NCBI GenBank assembly: GCA_019913005.1
Contig: JAIOHL010000124.1
Span: 95,107-159,106 of the forward strand
DNA from: Anaerolineae bacterium
Lineage (GTDB): Bacteria; Chloroflexota; Anaerolineae; Aggregatilineales; J027
Length of the DNA: 64,000 nt
Direction: 5' to 3'
In this document: positions 60,477 through 64,000 of the stretch, in pieces
Layout: each line of letters starts with the position of its first letter
Numbering within the stretch: position 1 is the first letter of the stretch
Program-made: the position numbers and the translations under genes
The notes under the pieces: model-generated
The model's input: the letters and a program-made list of their open reading frames with translations, nothing else
Databases searched by the model: none
What the model was told of the DNA's origin: nothing

Positions 60477-62672
60477 TTACCGCAAAAAGGCTTCGTGCAA
60501 CCCACCATCCACGCTGAACACTTGACCAGTTGTCTTGCTAAAAGCCGGGCTAATTAACAAATAGGCAACTTCGGCTTGATCTTCAGGCGTAATGGCTTGT
60601 TTGGTCAGAGTACGCTGGGCGTAGAAATTGGCGAGTTTAGAGCGCAATGCTTCCGTGCTTTCACTTTCATTGTGGCTTATATTGTATTTGACCAATGAGC
60701 TAATCACTCGGTCACGCGGGAACATGGTACTACCCTCCACCACCGTCGCTGGGGCAAGGCCATTGACCCGAACCAGTGGGGACAATTCGATTGCCAATTC
60801 CCGCACCAAATGGTTAGCGGCGGCTTTGCTGGTGTCATAGGCCAACGAGCCTTTCTTGGACACGGTGGCATTGACACTGGTCGTCAATACCAAACTACCT
60901 CGTAACCCCTGTGCTTTCCAAATGGCCCATGCCTCATCCGCCGTGATATAGCCACCCATGACATTAACATCAAAGGTAAAACGCCATTTTTCATCCGAAA
61001 TGTGCCCTTCTTTATCTGGCGGCACAAACACTCCGGCAGTGACAATCACATCATCCAACCCACCATAGGCTTGCAAAATGGTCTGATAAAACTGGCGGAC
61101 ACTCTCACGTTTGGTGATGTCAACCGATAAACCAATTGCTGGCCCACATCCCGAAATACCAGTTCCTGCCACTCCAATGCCCATCCCATATTTGGCAGTT
61201 AGCTCGTTGGCAGTGGTTTCGGCTGAAGCCAAATCCAAATCGGCACACACCACATGCGCCCCCTCTTTGGCAACCCGTTGGGCGGCAGCCTTGCCAATGC
61301 CACTGCCCGCACCGATCACTACCACCACCCGCCGCGCTAAAGTGGCTTCAGGAGGCATCCGGCGCAGTTTAGCTTCTTCCAGCAGCCAATATTCAATATC
61401 AAAGGCTTCTTGGCGGGGCAAGGCCACATATTGACCAATCGCTTCTGCACCCCGCATGACATTGACCGCGTTGCTATAAAATTCCGCCGTCACTCGTGAT
61501 TCGCTTTTGTTTTTCCCCCATGCCACTGCGCCGATCCCCGGTATCAAGATTACACTGGGGTTGGGGTCACGCATGGCAGGGGAATCAGGCTGCTTGCAGG
61601 CTTCGTAATACGCGGTGTAATCCAGACGATATTGCTCAATACCTGCCGTCAATTTGTGCATCAGGATGGCGGTATCTTCCGTTTGCGGATTCCAATCCAC
61701 ATACAGCGGCTTAATCTTCGTCCGCAAAAAATGATCGGGGCACGAAGTCCCTAATTCAGCCAATCGTGCGGCATCGTGGCTGTTGACGAAGCGCAGCATA
61801 GCATCAGTGGCCTGAATCGTGCCGATAAACCGATTCTTTTGTGAAACCAAGCCGCGCAATTGAGGTAAAACTTCACCAAGCACCTGATTACGCCGTTCAT
61901 CGGGAAGGGGCTGATAATTAAACCCGCCATAAGTCGCCGCACCTTTATCATGGTCAGCTAAATAACGGGCAGCTTTTTCGATGAGGGTCAGGGAGAGTTC
62001 ATAACATTCCTTGTCATCATTAGCCCAATTAATCAGGCCGTGTCCCCCCAAAATGATGCCTTTGATGCCGGGGTGCTGCGCGATGGTCGCCTGCAATTTC
62101 AGCCCAAGATCGAAGCCGGGGCGCTGCCAGTCCACCCAAACGACCTCATCCCCATAGATGGCTTTGGTGAGTGCCTTACCATCGCTGCACGCTGCAATCG
62201 CTATTACCGCGTCGGGGTGGGTGTGATCCACATGTTTATAAGGGACAAAGGCGTGAAGCGGGGTATCAATCGAAGTCGCCGCCGGGTTGAGATTAAACGT
62301 GGTATGTGGATACATGCCGACCATTTGATCTTCAATCGGCGTCTTAGCCCCCTTCACTTCCGCCGCGCCATAGATGCCTTGCAGGGCCATCAACTTCGAC
62401 ATATACAGCGAAGCGAAGTTGGCGCGTTTAGCGGTGCGGAGATCACCCCCCGATCCCTTCACCCACATCACCTCAACCTGTTCCCCAGTTAACGGGTCGG
62501 TCATCATAATTTTGGAGGACGTGTTGCCGCCTCCTGTGTTGGTGATGCGCTGGTCGCTGCCTAAGATATTGGAGCGATAAACCAGCCGATCAACCGGGTC
62601 AAGTTTAGCGGCGTGGGCATCATCCCACAGATAATTCACATGACGGTATTCATCAGGGCGATAAACAGACAT
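60477..62672 (-). CDS. Bifunctional class II aldolase/short-chain dehydrogenase (RhaD-like fusion)
   Basis: 731 aa, cytoplasmic. Residues 1-430 are a class II aldolase of the rhamnulose-1-phosphate aldolase fusion group: TNTGGGNTSSKIMM for phosphate binding, HVDHTHPDAVIAIAA and ILGGHGLINW with the metal-binding histidines. Residues 450-731 are a short-chain dehydrogenase: VVVIGAGSGIGKAAAQRVAKEGAHVVCADLD (Rossmann), NVMGGYI, and YDTSKAAANHL with catalytic Tyr and Lys. The pair would cleave a ketose-1-phosphate and act on the resulting lactaldehyde or similar product in deoxy-sugar (rhamnose or fucose) breakdown. It lies 12 nt behind a second aldolase gene. The sugar is not certain. Confidence 0.88.
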   Translation of the reverse strand: MSVYRPDEYRHVNYLWDDAHAAKLDPVDRLVYRSNILGSDQRITNTGGGNTSSKIMMTDPLTGEQVEVMWVKGSGGDLRTAKRANFASLYMSKLMALQGIYGAAEVKGAKTPIEDQMVGMYPHTTFNLNPAATSIDTPLHAFVPYKHVDHTHPDAVIAIAACSDGKALTKAIYGDEVVWVDWQRPGFDLGLKLQATIAQHPGIKGIILGGHGLINWANDDKECYELSLTLIEKAARYLADHDKGAATYGGFNYQPLPDERRNQVLGEVLPQLRGLVSQKNRFIGTIQATDAMLRFVNSHDAARLAELGTSCPDHFLRTKIKPLYVDWNPQTEDTAILMHKLTAGIEQYRLDYTAYYEACKQPDSPAMRDPNPSVILIPGIGAVAWGKNKSESRVTAEFYSNAVNVMRGAEAIGQYVALPRQEAFDIEYWLLEEAKLRRMPPEATLARRVVVVIGAGSGIGKAAAQRVAKEGAHVVCADLDLASAETTANELTAKYGMGIGVAGTGISGCGPAIGLSVDITKRESVRQFYQTILQAYGGLDDVIVTAGVFVPPDKEGHISDEKWRFTFDVNVMGGYITADEAWAIWKAQGLRGSLVLTTSVNATVSKKGSLAYDTSKAAANHLVRELAIELSPLVRVNGLAPATVVEGSTMFPRDRVISSLVKYNISHNESESTEALRSKLANFYAQRTLTKQAITPEDQAEVAYLLISPAFSKTTGQVFSVDGGLHEAFLR

Positions 62673-62684
62673 AAGATTCCCTTT

Positions 62685-63971
62685 TTAGCGTTGCAGAAAT
62701 TTCTTTTCTAAGGCTTGAATATCGCGTTCCTCAATCGGCACTACACTGCCAATCGGCACAGCATAAATCAATGAACGAGCGGTAAATTCCACCACTTCGA
62801 GTCGGTCAAAGGCTTGCAGGATATTTTTGCCCACCGTCAGCACACAGTCATTTTGCAGCAACAGCACCGGATGTTGTTCCGAAATGGCCTCTGCGATGAC
62901 CTGCCGATCTGTAAACTGCACTCCATAGGGCAATTTGGGAACATCTTGGAGCAAGATATAACTTTCGGGGATAGTCTTGGTATCAAATGGATGCAGGCCG
63001 ATAGCATAGGCGGTGGCATACGGGGATTGGGCCGTAATAATGCAGTTAACTTCTGGGTGGCATTGATAAATTTTGATGTGGAGTTCAACTGCCCGACTCG
63101 GATTTTTACCCTGTTCGCGCTGCCCATTTTGGATCAATACCACATCTTCATACCCGATGCTGCGCCGATCCATACCCGTCGGGGTAATCAAGAACGTGTT
63201 GCCTTCGACCCGCGCTGACATGACCCCCTCGGTGCTAATCATCAAATGCCGTTCACACGCACGTCCGACTAAATCGGACATCTGATGGCGCAGTTCGCGT
63301 TCGTGGCTGCTGTGATAGGTCGGGGTAAATTCGGGCAAATGGTCAGCCCAATTGTCAAATAAGGCAATCTGCTCATCGGTCAGGGTGGATATATCGCCTA
63401 ATGTTTGGGCATAGAGTTGGGTACGGGCGCAAAAATCGAGCGTTTCAAGACGTTGGAATGCCTCTAATAGAGTGCTGCCGGAGGTCGCCACACCATGATT
63501 TTCGAGCAACACCACATCAAACCCCTGTGCGAACGTACCTGCGATGTTTGCCCCTAATATTTCGCTCCCCGGCAAGGCATAGGGCGCATACCCGACATGC
63601 CCACATACACGACGAGCCTGTGGAATCAAACGAGTGTCGGGAATTTGGCGCACAATGCTAAACGCCACTAACGCAGGAGCATGGGCATGGACGACGGCAC
63701 GTACATCGGGCCGTTGGGCATAGATAGCGCGATGGAAAGGTAGTTCGGAGGAGGGGGGATGTAGGCCAATCGCTGTGCCGTCTGGTTGCACACACACCAT
63801 ATCGGCAGGTGTCAGGTTGCCTTTATCAATGCCAGCAGGCGTAATCCAAATATTGCCCTCGTCATCCAATGTCGAGAGGTTGCCACCAGAAAGCGTGGTT
63901 AAACCCCCATAATAGATGCGGTTGATAATTTGCACCAATTGTTGGCGCGGATGTTGAAGCGTGAAGGTCAT
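62685..63971 (-). CDS. Tandem class II aldolase/adducin protein with a degenerate second half
   Basis: 428 aa made of two class II aldolase (fuculose-phosphate-aldolase-like) domains. Residues 1-205 are intact: TTLSGGNLSTL for phosphate, SSELPFHRAIY with the catalytic Glu, VVHAHAPALVAF and LLENHGV with the Zn-binding histidines. The second (215-420) keeps MISTEGVMSARV and VELHIKIY but has IITAQSPYA instead of HAH and LLQNDCVLT instead of ENHG, so it lacks the metal ligands. It is first in a two-gene operon with the aldolase/dehydrogenase fusion; AGGATTTAC precedes the ATG. Whole protein function is uncertain because only one active site remains. Confidence 0.85.
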   Translation of the reverse strand: MTFTLQHPRQQLVQIINRIYYGGLTTLSGGNLSTLDDEGNIWITPAGIDKGNLTPADMVCVQPDGTAIGLHPPSSELPFHRAIYAQRPDVRAVVHAHAPALVAFSIVRQIPDTRLIPQARRVCGHVGYAPYALPGSEILGANIAGTFAQGFDVVLLENHGVATSGSTLLEAFQRLETLDFCARTQLYAQTLGDISTLTDEQIALFDNWADHLPEFTPTYHSSHERELRHQMSDLVGRACERHLMISTEGVMSARVEGNTFLITPTGMDRRSIGYEDVVLIQNGQREQGKNPSRAVELHIKIYQCHPEVNCIITAQSPYATAYAIGLHPFDTKTIPESYILLQDVPKLPYGVQFTDRQVIAEAISEQHPVLLLQNDCVLTVGKNILQAFDRLEVVEFTARSLIYAVPIGSVVPIEERDIQALEKKFLQR

Positions 63972-64000
63972 GTAAATCCTGTTCTCTTAATTCTTCTCAG

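Overview
The window looks like chromosome of a Chloroflexota bacterium, probably Anaerolineae-like. This is an inference from gene content: very large WD40 and STAND proteins, a Ser/Thr kinase fused to WD40 repeats, a SARP-type regulator, LacI-controlled ABC sugar uptake with many glycoside hydrolases, and a bc-type complex. No rRNA or marker gene is present to settle the taxonomy. Coding density is high and most operons use ATGA or TGATG overlaps and good Shine-Dalgarno sites. I see no insertion sequence, phage or CRISPR array.

Region 1 (1-19132) is a carbohydrate locus centred on beta-mannan. An ABC importer (two permeases and an MsmK/UgpC-type ATPase) is followed by a six-hairpin glycosidase. 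A GH130 phosphorylase lies divergent to a LacI regulator. The regulator is followed by a second importer that lacks its own ATPase (binding protein and two permeases) and then by a secreted GH5-like endo-mannanase, a GH42-like enzyme, an exported AGE-family epimerase and a GH2 beta-mannosidase. Together they can be read as mannan -> mannobiose -> mannosyl-glucose -> mannose-1-phosphate + glucose, plus direct exo-hydrolysis.

Region 2 (19133-24762) is a four-gene redox operon: a Ser/Thr-rich exported protein, ApbE flavin transferase, an exported SH3 protein with a poly-Asp/Glu/His tail, and a bis-haem ferric-reductase/NOX-like membrane protein. It converges on a two-component system. Its promoter carries four 11-bp-phased direct repeats, as expected for an OmpR/PhoB-type regulator. 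This is my best candidate for a little-described system.

Region 3 (24763-46842) holds an AraC regulator, three consecutive exported beta-propeller proteins, a MacB/FtsX-type ABC exporter with a 40-aa membrane protein (not in the ORF track) and a divergent TetR regulator, an unknown exported protein, a SARP/NB-ARC/TPR regulator, and a 1668-aa kinase-STAND-WD40-PPC protein.

Region 4 (46843-54062) is a potassium module: KdpE-like regulator, KimA-like APC transporter and KdpD-like sensor kinase, without kdpFABC. It abuts a decayed cydA (cytochrome bd subunit I) with two frameshifts at T runs and a lost 3' part. Upstream of cydA is an AT-rich nested palindrome with an FNR-like core.

Region 5 (54063-64000) is a minus-strand operon encoding an exported two-repeat protein, cytochrome b, Rieske protein, tri-haem cytochrome c and a two-component system. 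It is followed by tRNA-Asp(GTC) and an aldolase pair: a RhaD-like aldolase/dehydrogenase fusion and a tandem class II aldolase whose second half has lost its metal ligands.
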